Assembly: GCA_037013685.1 (NCBI GenBank)
Contig: CM072886.1
Coordinates: 86,372,922-86,436,921, forward strand
DNA length: 64,000 nucleotides
From: Acridotheres tristis
Lineage: Eukaryota > Chordata > Aves > Passeriformes > Sturnidae
Direction: 5' to 3'
Part shown: positions 1 to 12,724 of the stretch, piece by piece
How the letters are laid out: every line of letters begins with the position of its first letter
Position numbering within the stretch: the stretch's first letter is position 1
Notes under the pieces: generated by a model
The model's input: only the letters and a program-made list of their open reading frames with translations
Told to the model about the DNA's origin: nothing
The model's database searches: none
Program-made: the position numbers and the translations under genes

Positions 1-966
1 TCAGCAACCACCTTCATTTCCATTTGCATTATCTGAACTTGTCTCAATAACTGAGTACAAAGTGCTCTGTCCCTCCCTAAAGCTGTAACTAAAGCCACTT
101 CTCCTATGAAGTACGTCTTGGTGGGCCTTCCTCTCAAATAGATGGCTATTCTAAAAAACTGGTGAAACATCAATGGGAAGTATTAAATAAGGTTACAGTG
201 AAAGACAAAATCACTCAACTCTATGAATGCAAGGTACTTCCACGAACAATTTTTAGGAGCCCAACCTGGCACTAAAGCTAGCACAATACAAATAAAAGCA
301 GTAATACAAGTAGCACTACCATTCATTTATGTAAGTTTGAGTGGAGAATGCTGAATTCCAGTATTTATTAACAAACCTGCAGTCCAAGGTCTCTAAGAAA
401 ACAATGCCTAGGAATTTACAAACATCATACCATAGCAAAGCAATTAAACCCTCCATCCCCAGCACAGCTACTCTGCTGTAGAGATCTTCAAGACCTACTT
501 TCCAAAGAAAGTTGCTGCATTGCAACAGAAGCTAAAGTTTCCAAAGAAGACCTCTGGCAAGGTCAGGAGTAGGTCAGCAGGAGTTACAGTTGACTGCATG
601 CTCGTGCCCAGACCTCAGTCATTACTCCAGTCCACCAAGATTCAAAAAAGGAGGAATTATCAATCCTCTTGTGTTCACAAGTTATCAGGATTACTTCACA
701 TCATCAGGCAGCCATAAGACAAACCATTAATGTAAATGACAAACATTATCTGAAAACAGCATGAACTATGAAAATCTGTATTTTGTGTGCTGTTCTATAA
801 AGCTATTAAATACTTCTCAAAGGAAGGTCATACAAAATACCAACGTAAGAACAAACACTGAAAAAATCTAAACAGCTCATTTTCACAAACTCTTGGTAAA
901 CAAGTTCCCAGCACTTATGGAGGGAAAAAAGGAAAAAACAACCAAAAACAAACCAAGAAAACTCAC
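1..966 (-). other. Partial last BAG1 intron
   Basis: This begins at the GTGAGT donor after the BAG1 exon at 967-1029. No sequence matching the expected final BAG1 exon is seen here. A minus-strand frame stays open from about position 195 to the edge, but I cannot assign it to a gene. Confidence 0.6.
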
Positions 967-3900
967 CTGGACCCTCTTCACCAACCCCTTCTTTTTCAGT
1001 TTACAGTCACTGAAATTCTCTGGCAGACTCTGCAGTAAAATAAGCAAACAAGTTGATGCAGGTTAATGCTAAAACGAACGTATTAGACTTATAGCAAAAA
1101 CTAGAATTATCAAAGAATCCTCTGAATAGGCACCCTGAAAATACCATGCCCAGTCACTAATGATGATTACACAGGAAATAATATATATGAAAAAGTTATT
1201 AAAAAGTCAAGGTTGCAGCATGCTGACTGCAAAGAATCGAGCTAGCAAATCTACCATGTGTCTTTAGGGAATATACAGCAAAAGACTACACACACTGATT
1301 TTTCTGCTGTGGTATGTGTTAACTGTTCGGCTGAGCTTTATCTTCAGGGTATTTTTTCAAAGATTATAACATAAACAAATTTCTTACAAATACATTAACT
1401 CAATCACTTCCCATCATTAGAATGCATCATTAGTAATGCAGCCATTGCTAGTCTAAGTTGTACATCTGATCATCTCTGCAAAGTACTCATGGAAGGCAAC
1501 AGATGTGAAGTGTTACATGATGTCAGCTTTTAATTCAATTCAAAGGGCATAATTTTCTATATTCCTACCACCCATTACTTTCATGTATGTCATCCTGGCA
1601 AGTGCTACATGCTTTGTTCTTTCTGAGCTATGTGAAATTGGGGTGTTGCTGAGCAATGGTACTCAGGCTTATGATATTTTTTGTAATAGGTAAAACATCT
1701 GTACAGATGATTATCATTATATAAAGTTTATGTGAACATTCTTAAAAACACTGTGTTCTCACTGGTGAAGATGCATAAAAATCTTGGGAGTTTCTCACTA
1801 GTTTATTTTATTTTCCACCCTAACTCCAGACCAAGAATAGAGGTTTCCCTAACCTAATCTGTTTCATTTCAGCCAAAACGTGAGCATAGCTGGGAGGTTT
1901 AGATACACAAACTTCTTTTCTTTTATTGTTCAGACAAATGGATTCTACTCCTCCTGTTTGTTGCCCATGCTGTGTGTGATGGTGTGGGGAGCTTCAGCTG
2001 AGCTGTGGACAGTGTCACCTCCCTATGGGAATGCTCCTTGTCTCCTCAGAGGTATTTCGCTGGTTTTCCCCTCTTGAGCCCAAACAGCATGATGGTTACA
2101 ACCTAGTTTCCATTACTGAAACTTGGTAGGAAAGTTACAAAAACTGTAGTCAGCATACAGGCTAAAGGAGGATGAAATGGAGGATGAAGCAAATATAACA
2201 ATATGGAAAATTACAGGGAGAAAATGCAGTTGCTGCTCCCAGAATGGAATACAGTCAGCGTGCCTGACTTCCCACACAATACACATGGCCTAAAGAGAGG
2301 GTGGACTGCAGACACCATGGCCAGGGTCTGTCCAAATCCTGCAAGAGGGGGAACACAGTAGTACCTTGTAGCTGACAAGCCACGTAACAGCTGTCAGCCA
2401 TGGAAGGAAAAAGATTTCCTGCTGCTGAACCAGCAAACATGGCAAGATCACAGATGGCCACCTCCGTTCCAAAGTTTACCTTGGATGCAATACTAATGCA
2501 TAGCTCCAGCCACAAAGGTCACTTCAGATGTAATACTGACATTATCCACCTCCAATGTACAACCACCCCCCACTGAACGTGATGCATCACTAGAGTCACT
2601 CTAGCACCACCTAAATGTAAAAAGAGAACAAGACTAAGTTAAAAATGGCATAAAAATAGGGAAGACTCCATTATTGGGATTAGAGCTGGCTAGTTTATTG
2701 CTTTAAGGAAGTTTTTGCAGCCAGATACTACCACCAGCAAACCTGTCAGAGTTTTCTATTGTATTAATAAAGGAGGGCTGTTCCGTAAACTGGTAAAGTG
2801 AGTCCTTCAAGGGCACTTACAGTCACTGGCAGCAGGTAACAACTGTGGATACCCAGGAGGGGATCCCTCCTATGCTGTTGTGTCCTGAATTTGTCCCTGA
2901 ATCTTGCCTGGGGCATCAACAGACCAATTAAAGGTGTGGAGGTCCAGGAGGGGCCTCTCTGTTTGCATGTGACCCCAAGCAAGTAATCTAAACTACCCCC
3001 ACATCAAGTGGGCTGCTCAGGGAAGGGTCCCCATAACAGGATGCTGACAGACTGGTGGGGCACAAGGGTCTCAGCTAACCTGGGGCACTGATACAGATAT
3101 CAAACAGAAACGGTTGGAGAAAAACTCCCCTTTCACGTGACAATGCTCCTTGAGCTTTAGAAATACCTTTCTCTGAAGATCTGATTTCATGTTTACAACT
3201 CATGCTAAGAGATTAAAGAATTATAGTAAGAAATGCTTATCACATTTTTATTGTGAGATAATTCAAAGATTACAGATAAATTTAAAAAGTTTAGTAATAG
3301 GATCTCATCTCATTGTAAGTGGAAAAGCATCCCAGATTTCTGGGAAATGTTTATTACAGGAACAGTTATGGGTTTTTTTCAGAATACTTCTTTCTTTTTA
3401 TCCTTGAACTGTTAATTTCGTATGGATTTATCCAACGACAAGTATAGCACAGACAAGGAGACAGTTAAATTTCATCAGAACAGCACAGTAATTTAAGTAA
3501 GTTCTACAGAGGAACTATAATTTTAGAAAATCCTCAGGAAAGGAGGATGGACCACCAGAGCATAACTATGAGTCAGTAGTGCTATCAATGTCCTCAATAC
3601 TGATAGATGCAATTTGTCAGATTTGTTGTGAACTTATGCTAACAAAATCAGTGACTGGTATTTCAGAAGAGAAAACTTTGTTCAATTCTTAGAACAATCT
3701 GTTCTCTGCAATATTGTCTTTCTAGATTAAAAAATCTGCCATTTAATAGGAGACCATCTTGATGACAAGGCAAGTGCTCACACTGCAATACTGGTGAAAA
3801 CATTCATTAAATCAGAGCTGGTTCACAAGTACATACTGTCATGACTGTGGATTCAAATCTTCCTACTGATCTCATAAAAACTTGGCTTTTTCTTGAAAAA

Positions 3901-6900
3901 GCCTTTCAGATATTTAAAAACCTGAGCCAGATGACCAGGTAAAGCATTTCCTGTGTTCTTCTCACTGAGATTTGTAATCAATAGCGTATTTTGACTTCTA
4001 TTCCTGGACCAAATGTTTAAACTGATGAAATAAGTAGCATATCTGTGAATGCACACGCACAAATCTTCAAGTATTAAACAAGACTCGACTGCATTCTTCC
4101 CAAAGAAAACTTCAAAGATCTGTGGTTTATGGCAATGTCTGGCTGTGTCAGACAAATTAAAATTTTGTAAGATGCAGCGAAAGCAGTAGCTGTTCAAACA
4201 CATTTATGTTACAATGCTTAAGTTACAGATGCTCTACCCAAAAGCACCCCTTCATGCTTTTGGGTAGAGCATCTTTTCTTTCACACCTCTGGCAGTGACA
4301 GCAGTGTATTTTTTCTCTCACACTACACTACTGTATGACTGTAAACTTACTTCTCCACCTTCCAAATCCCATCTTTTAAATTCACAATTATTGAACCATG
4401 ATGTCTACTAGTAAAAGTATTTTGTTCCAAACTCAGCTTCTCTAATTAATGAGCTTCTACTACCAGTAAGTGAGTGATACACCTAGAATAGAAAGAAAAC
4501 AATGTGCAGGCCTCCTAACCCTTATGTCTCTGTAACCAACCAAACCTCATTTTCCACCAAGCTGTATAGTTTTGAGTGATCCAAATAACACACAGCAGCT
4601 GAGGCACCTTAATGAGCTGTGACGATTCTGCCAAAGGAAAAAAACTAGAACATTTATAGTGTGAGCTTCCTGGTATATTTGACTTCTACAATGTATCATC
4701 CATTCTTCTCAGTCAGTCACATTTTTCCCGTCTGAATTTTTTAACATGCTCTTGACTCAATCAACAGCATCTCTACATGTTCAATAGCATTTAACAGATG
4801 TGTCAGAACTAGTTTTTTACTTGGCTACTGAAAAAAACGCTAATTCCTTGAATAAACCAATTCTATGATAAGATAAAATACTTTACGGCTTTGCATTTCT
4901 ATTTGCTATTTTTTACTCTAGTGGAACTAATTTATTGCTCATACACATCCTTCACTACCAGTCTGTACTGCTGCCTCCATATACTGCACAACCACAGTAC
5001 AGCTGAGTGCTGCCTCAGTAACCTGTTGGCCTGTTCATCTGACCTGGTGTAATACCAGCACTCTGAACTCCCACATTTTATGTGAAGATTCCACCCACCT
5101 ACATATATTTCATCTGCAAGACTGCACATTAGTCCAGTTTTCATGACAAATCTCACAGCCAGCTTCGTATACTAAAAGAAACAAGTATGTGCAATGCAAC
5201 TGCAATCACAGGTAATCCAAGCCCTCACTTATTTAAAAAACAAACAAACACAAAAAAAAACTTTTCAATGTCATAGGCTCTTATACAGTAAAGTAACAAA
5301 CAGTTATTATAGATTTTGAAAAAATTCATTATAATTAGTCTTAGCTCTGGCTGCTCCACTTTCTACTTTCTCAAGAAAGAAAACTTCAAGAAACAAAGTA
5401 CAGGGAACTCCATTATTTCCCAAATCTAAACACTAGGTCACTGATTAGAAGTCTTCCAAAACATTGTATCAGACCTAAAATCCCTTGTCCGGTACTATTT
5501 AGAATATTTTGGACAAGGAGATACATCACAGCATGCTTTCCATTTAAACCACGCAAAAAATAACAGAACTAAAAGTAAACTTGGATTAAGTTTGGATTCA
5601 TCAGGAAGTAGTGAAACAGTTTTACAATGCTGCCTGCTGGGTTCCAGAACTGCACACCAGAAGTACTGAGTTTGTTTTCTAAATAGGATTTGGTATCAAA
5701 AACTGAAGGGGTCAGAAATAAGCTTCAACACCATCTAACTGAGACAGTTGTCACCTTATTGACATTTTCATGACAGCACATAATAAATCTGCCACTTCAA
5801 ACAGGAAATCAGTTATATGAAGTCTTTATGTCTAACAGCATTCAATAACAGTCAGTACAATATCCTCCTTCATATGAGGCACAAAAGGAAAGAGAAATTT
5901 GAAGATTTCAAAATACTTAGAATACAGCAATTTTTTAAAGAAGTATTTAGAACTATTGGCTATAACAAGCAGCAAAGACTATCATCATAGGCTCACAATA
6001 CAAAAGCAGGAAATTAGTAAGCTTCCCACCATTCCTAGGAACACATCCATATTACATAGCATTTGATGATGGCCAGTTCAAATTATTACTCTTAATCCAC
6101 TGCTGAACTTTTTCAAAGAGCCCATCAAATTAAACTACTTTTATTTCACCAATTATAGGTATTTGTATGGCATATTTCTGAAAAAAATTCCAATAAAACG
6201 TCACTGTACCAAGGAGGAGACCCAAAGACACCACTACCACAGAAAAGCAGCATTTTTCATTTAGAGCAGGCCATTATGATCTTGATGTGTAACCTAATTG
6301 TATAATGAGGCTCACAGAGAAGGATCAGTAACAGAAACAGAGTAAGGAAATACCCTGGTTGGGGCAATTTTCTATTTATCTCTGTACAAGACCGTATTCT
6401 CATCTAGCTCTCAGCTACTACATGATACAGGAAGATGTGTATTATACTCTGGAAATGTAATGTAAGGTTATGATCCACTAATGACTGTGAAGCACTTGGA
6501 TAGCCAAAAACTAAATTTCTTAGTACAGTACAATATCAAGTAAGTTTCTGTTGGGATTTGACCCTCTTCTGTGGTTATTTACTTACAATGGCATCAATCT
6601 GTTCAAGAGTCTTCATGAACTGCTCTGCAGTTCCTTTTATCCTCTTGTCCAGCTGTTTTAGTGCTTCTGCTTGGAGATCCTTTGCTAAAAATCCCTGAAG
6701 AAGAAAAAACAAAATTATTCCATACCCTACACAATACTCACCTAGGAAAATGTCAATCCACATTAGCAGAAAACATCTTTTATTATTTCTGTATTTTCAA
6801 ACATGATAGGGACTCCAATCTTAATCTGTATTCTTCTGTATTTTATCAATTCTTGACATGGTAAATGTAAGATCTGTTAGGTTTGCTAAAATGATAAACA

Positions 6901-9900
6901 TGCAATAGACCTTCTTCTTTGGACTTTGAGAGAACTCTTAAGTTTTTCCAGATACAAAGAACATAAATATTGTTTCATACGGGATAAGTTATCTTTTTCC
7001 AAACAGTGCCATGTCTCTATTTTGCAAACTCATAAATGGCATTTGTAATTCACTAAGAATTATTACTGACTCGGATATTTAGGAGGGGCACCCTGACTAC
7101 TCAAAACCTTCAAACTGTTTTGTTTGGGGTTTTTTTAAATAGATATACCTACAAAACTGCTTTGCAAAGATATAAAGTGATACAAAACTGGCATACCTTC
7201 TGGATACTTGTGAACTCTTTATTAACTTCCTCTAACTTATTAGCTATTTGCTCCACTGACTTCTCCAAATCTTTTAACTTCTTTAATTCAGCCTCTTCTT
7301 CTGGACTATTCTGCGTATTCAAAAGTACAACATTCACAACTAAGGAACAAATAAAGATACAATGTAGCTAAAAAGCAGCAGTGCTGATACAGACATAAAG
7401 GCTTCTGAGGGTTTAGAATACACACTACACTGTGGCTATTCTTTCCATATTTCAGTACCTACCAAATAAGCTTCTTCCAAAGCTTAATTACAAATATACT
7501 TAAAACAGCAATGTATATAAACACATATAATGAGATAAATTTGAAGAGAAAAGAAAAGGTGCAAATTTTTTTCTTTTTGTCAACTTGTATTTTTAAAGTA
7601 TATGCAATGTTTACATCATGAGATTATTAACTCATCCTCAAGTTGCAAAGCTAGTTACAAATCATTTCACTAAAAATAATCCAGATGATCAAGACTGAGT
7701 ACCTACAGTTGGGGAAGTTTTTTTTAAACCAGAAAAATAAGATGAGCAGATAAGGTCATCAGTGCACAGAAAGTTCAGGAGCACTGACCACAGATTAGGC
7801 AGTCTTGTCAATAATGTAAAGCAGAAGCCAATCAATAATGTAATTTCAGAAAACTACAAACTGCAGCTATTTGCAGTGTAACATGAGACAGAACTCAACT
7901 TTGTGGATAGGTATACAAAATTAGGTTAATGCTGCAGCTTGTTTCTGTGTTCAACAGCTGACTTACTGATGAAAACAACAGTTTAAGGGGTAAGAAAGGT
8001 CCAAAGGCAATGCTTACCCTTTTCCCAATCAACATGACTTTGCAACCGTTTTTAACACCAAGTGCTGATAATGGTTGTTCCAATTCTTTCAGAGACTTTC
8101 CTAAATGAAGAATGAGAAAGGAAAAAAATCAGTTAAAGTACAGTTAGTGGCACAGGAATGTCTTTTTGAAAACGTTCAAAACATGGACACCTGAAAGCGA
8201 CTAAGATGAAAGCTTAACATCTATAAGAAACATGGAAGATTTATAAGTTACCTTTGTATATAAGTTTCTGAAAAGGAACTGGGACTCCAGTGACTTGTTC
8301 AATAAGTACAGCCATATCTTGTAGTGTAGGTTCACCATCTTCTTGTTGAGAAGCAACTTGAATACTATGCTTTTCATTACCTAGTAGAAAAACAGAGTAA
8401 CAGTAATATCTATTGTAACTTAGAAAATATTACAGAAAATTCATCTCTAATATTTACTACCATCAATGTATAAAGTTCTCAAGCCACAGATTCTCATGCA
8501 GAATCATAATTTTCAATCAAATTATTCTATTGAATTTCCTTCCTCTTGAAGAAAGGACCCCAGCTGAAAATTTTGGTTAACATTGGAATAACCTCACGAG
8601 TTAGACTGGGTGTCTTTTACCAGCATAATTTAGCTCCTGCTAAATATTATTCCCTATCTCTTTTTAAGAGTATAGATGGTGTCTAGACATCCCACAAGCT
8701 AAAGCATGAAAGCCCACACCTTCCTGATTCCACACCATTTCCTACTTCTAGTAACTTCTAATGACATGAGTCTTTGGTATCTGAGACAATTTATCACTTC
8801 CTTTGCTCCCTTCTCCTCAAACATGAGAAACAAACAATCATTGTCTACCCTGTTTCATCTCCACCACTGACCAGAGAGAATTCTCAGAGTACAAAATCTA
8901 TTTCTCCTCATATTCTACTGATAAGTAGACATAACCAATTGGAGAAGTCCCAGCTTATCTGTCACCTTCCACTTATGCAGCAATCTATTCAGACTCCCTA
9001 AGATTACTTGCATGCAAACAGGAGGGAGTTCCTAGGGGAAAAAAAAGGAGTATGCCTATTAATCTCTGCTTTGCAACAGACCCTTTCTACAACCCTCTAC
9101 TCCCACACACTTAAAGTCTATCAATCTGAAAGCACCCACAGGAACCAGCCACCTCTGGCTGCAAGGGAAATCAAAACAGGCATTTTTTACTCTGCAGGAA
9201 GAAAACACACACCAGAAGGAAAACTATTCTCATGCCACTAATTTAAAGTGCACATATCTTTTACACAGGAGAGTGCTAGAAAAATTGACTTTAAAATGCT
9301 CCAGCCTCTCACAGTCACATGACAAGTGACACTGTAGCCTCAAAAATTTTAAAGTACTAACTAAATTTGTTATTCCAAGACAATTTTAAGCTTAAAATCA
9401 CATTATTCCCCTCTCACCCAAGCACTTCCCATAAACAGCCCTTCTTACCAGTTTGTTTTGGGGAAAAAAAAACAAGCCACAAAACACAACCTCAATATAT
9501 TTCAAAAGGTAATTTTGATATATACAACTGCTTTATATAAGGGCTCTGCCCGTGAGCAGTTGAGACGAAAAAAAACCCAAACATCAAATGAGGAAAAAAA
9601 CAGATTAAGTTTGTCTAACAACAGAACCAGTTTAATTACAAATTATGAGTACCACTTTGGACAGACTGTAAACAACTTTTACTGTAAATTTACAGCAGAG
9701 TGAAATCACCATAAAAAAAGACTCATGGGTTGCTCCAGGTGCCAGAGCTGAGATTCCCCTGCAGCCCACAGTGAAGACCACGGCGAAGCAGCTGTGCCCC
9801 TGCAACCCATGGAGGATCCCTCACCAGAGCAGGTGGATGCCTGAGAGGAGGCTGTGACCCTGTGGGAAGCCTGTGCTGGAGCGGGCTGCTGACAGGGACT

Positions 9901-11878
9901 TGCAGACCCATAGAGAAAGGAGCCTACACTGGAGCAGGTTTGCTGGCAGAATGTAGGTCTACTGCCATTTTATTTCTCAGCCCTGATTTCCATCTTTCCC
10001 CACTTTCACTCATGCACACAAAACTTTACCAAAAATGTTTTGTGCAAAGTGGTCAAGCTGCATCTGACAGCTGCAGGTGCAAATCAGACAGATGAAGCCC
10101 AAGCTGAACACGGGCTTCTATTTGCTATCTACTAATAACAAAGTCATTATGAGGCAAGAAAACAATTGGGAAGACAGAAACATTCTCAAACAAGCAGGTT
10201 GCTGACAAACAGTAAGACATCAGAATTATAAATATGTCAAATCATTAAATTACTAACATCTTTGCAAAATGAAAAGCCCTCAGATCAAATGAGCTCTCTG
10301 AAGGCACCAGTGTGCACATGAATCATGATGATTCAAAGAGATTATTCTACAAAATTCCTCAACAAAGACTCTTAAACAAAACTACCAGGTGATAAAAGGA
10401 AACGTTTTACAAAACAATTTGAAACACAATTTGAAAACAGGAATGAGCAAGCAAGAAAAAGGAAACCATAAGCTTTAGAGATGGAAAGAACATTACCAAC
10501 ATAATGTAAAGGAAACAAAGGCGGAAATTATTATCCAGTAATTTTTTAAAAAGTACAATAAACATTACTAAGTTTTGCGAACAAACATCAGACAAATACC
10601 TTGATGATTTAATACCTTACTGTTCTCTTCATTCCGCCTCCTGTCTCACTTAGATACACTTTAAAATTTAAGCATGGTGTTCCCATGTTTTTAAGTACTG
10701 TGGAGTCCAAGCTACTCTCACCCCTCTACAGTAACGTTTTATGTTTGTTTATTGACACAAGCCTATCTTTCTCTCCACTTTCTTCTCCCTCCTCCAGTTT
10801 TTCTTTTTTATGTGGAAAAAAAGCCCAGCTGTGTCAGCTGCCCTTTGAGATGGCCATTCCATCAGGTCAGCACCCACCTGTCCTACTGAAGGAACCACTC
10901 TCTGTTGCAGCCTTGCAACTCACTAGCTGCAAACATCCAAGTCTCTTCAACAAACCAGAAGAAAGCCTACTGTGTAGCACTTGCTTTTAACATGCAGTGC
11001 TGACTTCAGCAATATATTTCGTCTAAATGAAGACTACCCAAACAACAGAATCACAGAATGGGTCAACCTAAAGGGACCACAGTCGGTCATCTGGTCCAAT
11101 TCCCTGATCAAGCAGGGTCATCCTAGTGCAACTGGCACAGGATTGTGTCCAAACAGTTCTTGAATATCTCCCTCCATTGAGGGAGACTCCACAACCTCTC
11201 TAGGCAACTTGTATCGAGATACAGTCACCCACAATAAAGACATTCTTCCTCATATTCAGGTGGAACTTCCTGTGCATCAGTTTCTGCCCATCGCCTCTTG
11301 TCCTATTGCTCGGCACCGCTGAGAAGAGCCTGACTCCATCTTCTTGGCATCCCCCCCTCAGATATCCATTCACATCAATGAGGTCCCTCTGTCATGTCTC
11401 CTCGAGGCTGAACAGGCCCAGCCCTCAGCTCTTCCTTTTAAGAGACGCTCCAGCTCCCCATGATCTTCGTCGCCCTCAGACGACCTCTGCCCTGCGCTCG
11501 CCGGCAAAGACCGCCGTGTCACTGTTCCCGCCACCACCCTTGCAGCACACCTACGCCTGCGATGCAGCTAGAGCACACACGGGCAAGCCGCGGCCAGTAA
11601 GGAGCGACGCTTCACACCAGCAGCCGGGATGGACCCCAGCCCGAGCGGGGGCCGGGCCGTGCCCCGCTGAGGCCGCCCCGCTCGCCCCCAGGGCCGGTGC
11701 CGCCGCGGCCCGCCCGCCCCGCAGCGCCTGGTGCCGCTTTCCCGGGCAGCGGGGCGGGGAAGGGCCGGGAGCGGCCCCTGCGGCCGGAGATGCGCCCCCC
11801 GCCCGCTGCCCGCCGCCCCTGCCCGGGGCGCTTACTGTAAGTGACGGTGACGGTCACCGGGGCTCCGGGCGCCGCCAT
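967..11878 (-). CDS. BAG1: BAG1, BAG family molecular chaperone regulator 1 (3' end off window)
   Basis: Co-chaperone. The C-terminal BAG domain binds the HSP70 ATPase domain and promotes nucleotide release; the ubiquitin-like domain links HSP70 to the proteasome (family knowledge). Coding exons in transcript order are 11836-11878, 8252-8380, 8018-8100, 7197-7310, 6587-6694 and 967-1029, giving 180 codons with all junctions GT-AG and in frame. Residues about 6-85 form the ubiquitin-like domain (VTVTVTY at the start, [14 protein letters not shown] at the end). [20 protein letters not shown] begins the charged BAG domain, which continues through [20 protein letters not shown] and SLPENF. The start is the ATG at 11878, matching the short isoform. 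The exon ending at 967 has a strong GTGAGT donor, and the expected last exon (about 29 residues in human) is not visible in 1-966, so it must lie beyond the left edge. CHMP5 lies upstream on the same strand. Confidence 0.96.
1030..6586 (-). other. BAG1 intron 5 (5.6 kb)
   Basis: AT-rich intron between the exons at 6587-6694 and 967-1029. The only structure I can support is the perfect hairpin at 4227-4274. I see no clear CR1 or LTR copy and no conserved coding exon on either strand. Confidence 0.7.
4227..4274. repeat. Perfect 20-bp inverted repeat with 8-nt loop
   Basis: The arm 4227-4246 (begins agatgctctaccc) is the exact reverse complement of 4255-4274 (ends gggtagagcatct). The loop is ccccttca. 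Pairing stops abruptly at both ends. It lies inside BAG1 intron 5. It could be a template-switch scar, a small palindromic element or a short RNA hairpin; it is shorter than a typical microRNA precursor. Confidence 0.9.
9725..9955. mobile_element. Probable endogenous-retrovirus-derived fragment
   Basis: GC-rich island in an AT-rich intron, made of imperfect repeats of phrases such as 'cctgtgggaagcctgtgctgg' and 'agcctacactggagcagg'. I recall similar text from non-coding internal parts of bird ERVL-type elements, but I cannot check this. No open reading frame or intact viral gene is present. Confidence 0.35.
11045..11480 (-). mobile_element. CR1 LINE 3' fragment
   Basis: Starts with an 'agaatcacagaatgggtc' tail and runs through diagnostic CR1 phrases: the first-person-plural of 'ccacaacctctctaggcaac', 'attcttcctcatattcagg', 'gaggctgaacaggcccag'. 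This order is the reverse complement of a CR1 3' end, so the element points to the minus strand. It lies in BAG1 intron 1, about 400 bases from the start codon. Confidence 0.88.
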
Positions 11879-12130
11879 CTCGCCCCGCCACAGGAACCGT
11901 CGGCGGCGCAGCCGGGGCGCGCCCGGAGCGCGTCACTTCCGCAGCAGGAAAACGGGAATGCCGCTTTCCCGGGCTGCTCTCGCGGCCGCACCGCCCCGCG
12001 GCTCCCGACGGCAGCAGCGACGCGGCCGAGGCAGGCCTGGCGTGAACGGGACCTTTCCTTCCCCATCCCAAACTAGGCTCCGCCTCTGGCGAACCCTGTG
12101 CCCGCGACGCTGATAACCTGCCCCCCGCCC
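11640..12130. promoter_or_regulatory. CpG-rich BAG1 promoter region
   Basis: Dense CpG and GC content over BAG1 exon 1 and upstream DNA, with no TATA box. The start-codon context on the minus strand (gcgagATGGCGGC) resembles a YY1-type element overlapping the initiator ATG; the factor assignment is an inference. Confidence 0.65.
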
Positions 12131-12724
12131 CGCTCTTCGGACCGAATTAATCGCCAAAAACGCCACACAAAGGGATCTGCTAATCTACGTGATTTTATGT
12201 CTTCATGGAATACATAAAATTAATGATAACCCGAGCAGTTTTCAAGAAGGTTACAAGTACAATCGCATGAAAGTCTCAGGACTGCAGTGGTTTAAAAATT
12301 GCTTTCAGTTCTTTTATCAAACAGGCGTAGTAACAAGGGAGCTATTTTACAGAGAGTAAGCAGCAACGTATAGTCTTAGTCTCAAGAAAAAGAAACATAG
12401 TACAAAGTCAAAATAAATCTCAGCTATGGACAGTCACCACTAGTCTTCACGTTTTACTCTGTCCATAAGACACGGAAATCAAAACCTATCAGACTGCCTG
12501 CTTCCACTGAAGGGAATGGGGATGAATTTTCCCTTAACAGAAGTCAGTAGTAGAACAACTTTCTCCGAAGAAAGAACACCACCAGCCACTCATACTGCAT
12601 TCTAGGATGTAGTGATATTAAGGTTACACTGGAAAGACAAGTTCTCCAGAATTTTAAATTAAAAAAGATCCTTAATACAATTCGAAAAGTATAGTTCATT
12701 GTATCCATTGTGCTTTTGAAACAT
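11879..12724 (-). other. CHMP5-BAG1 intergenic spacer (846 bp)
   Basis: Must hold both the CHMP5 3'UTR and the BAG1 promoter and 5'UTR. The left third is CpG-rich. The right part is AT-rich. No canonical minus-strand AATAAA or ATTAAA is seen; the variant AGTAAA at 12453-12458 is a weak candidate poly(A) signal for CHMP5. In frame with the BAG1 ATG, the minus strand hits TGA 19 codons upstream. Confidence 0.6.

Larger units (their letters stand above)
8381..11835 (-). other. BAG1 intron 1 (3.5 kb)
   Basis: Holds a likely endogenous-retrovirus-derived segment at about 9725-9955 and a CR1 fragment at about 11045-11480. The remainder is AT-rich with no recognised exon. The last 200 bases before exon 1 are part of the CpG-rich promoter region. 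Confidence 0.7.

Noticed and set aside
3853..4203. 116-codon minus-strand open frame in BAG1 intron 5
   Set aside because: No recognisable domain, no matching splice context, and it lies wholly within the BAG1 intron. Could be a remnant of an old repeat but not supportable.
4227..4274. MicroRNA gene
   Set aside because: The stem is perfectly paired, only 20 bp, and flanks do not pair further; I know of no microRNA here. Kept only as a hairpin.
11306..12076. 256-codon plus-strand open frame over BAG1 exon 1
   Set aside because: It starts in a CR1 fragment and continues through the CpG island antisense to BAG1. No protein signature.
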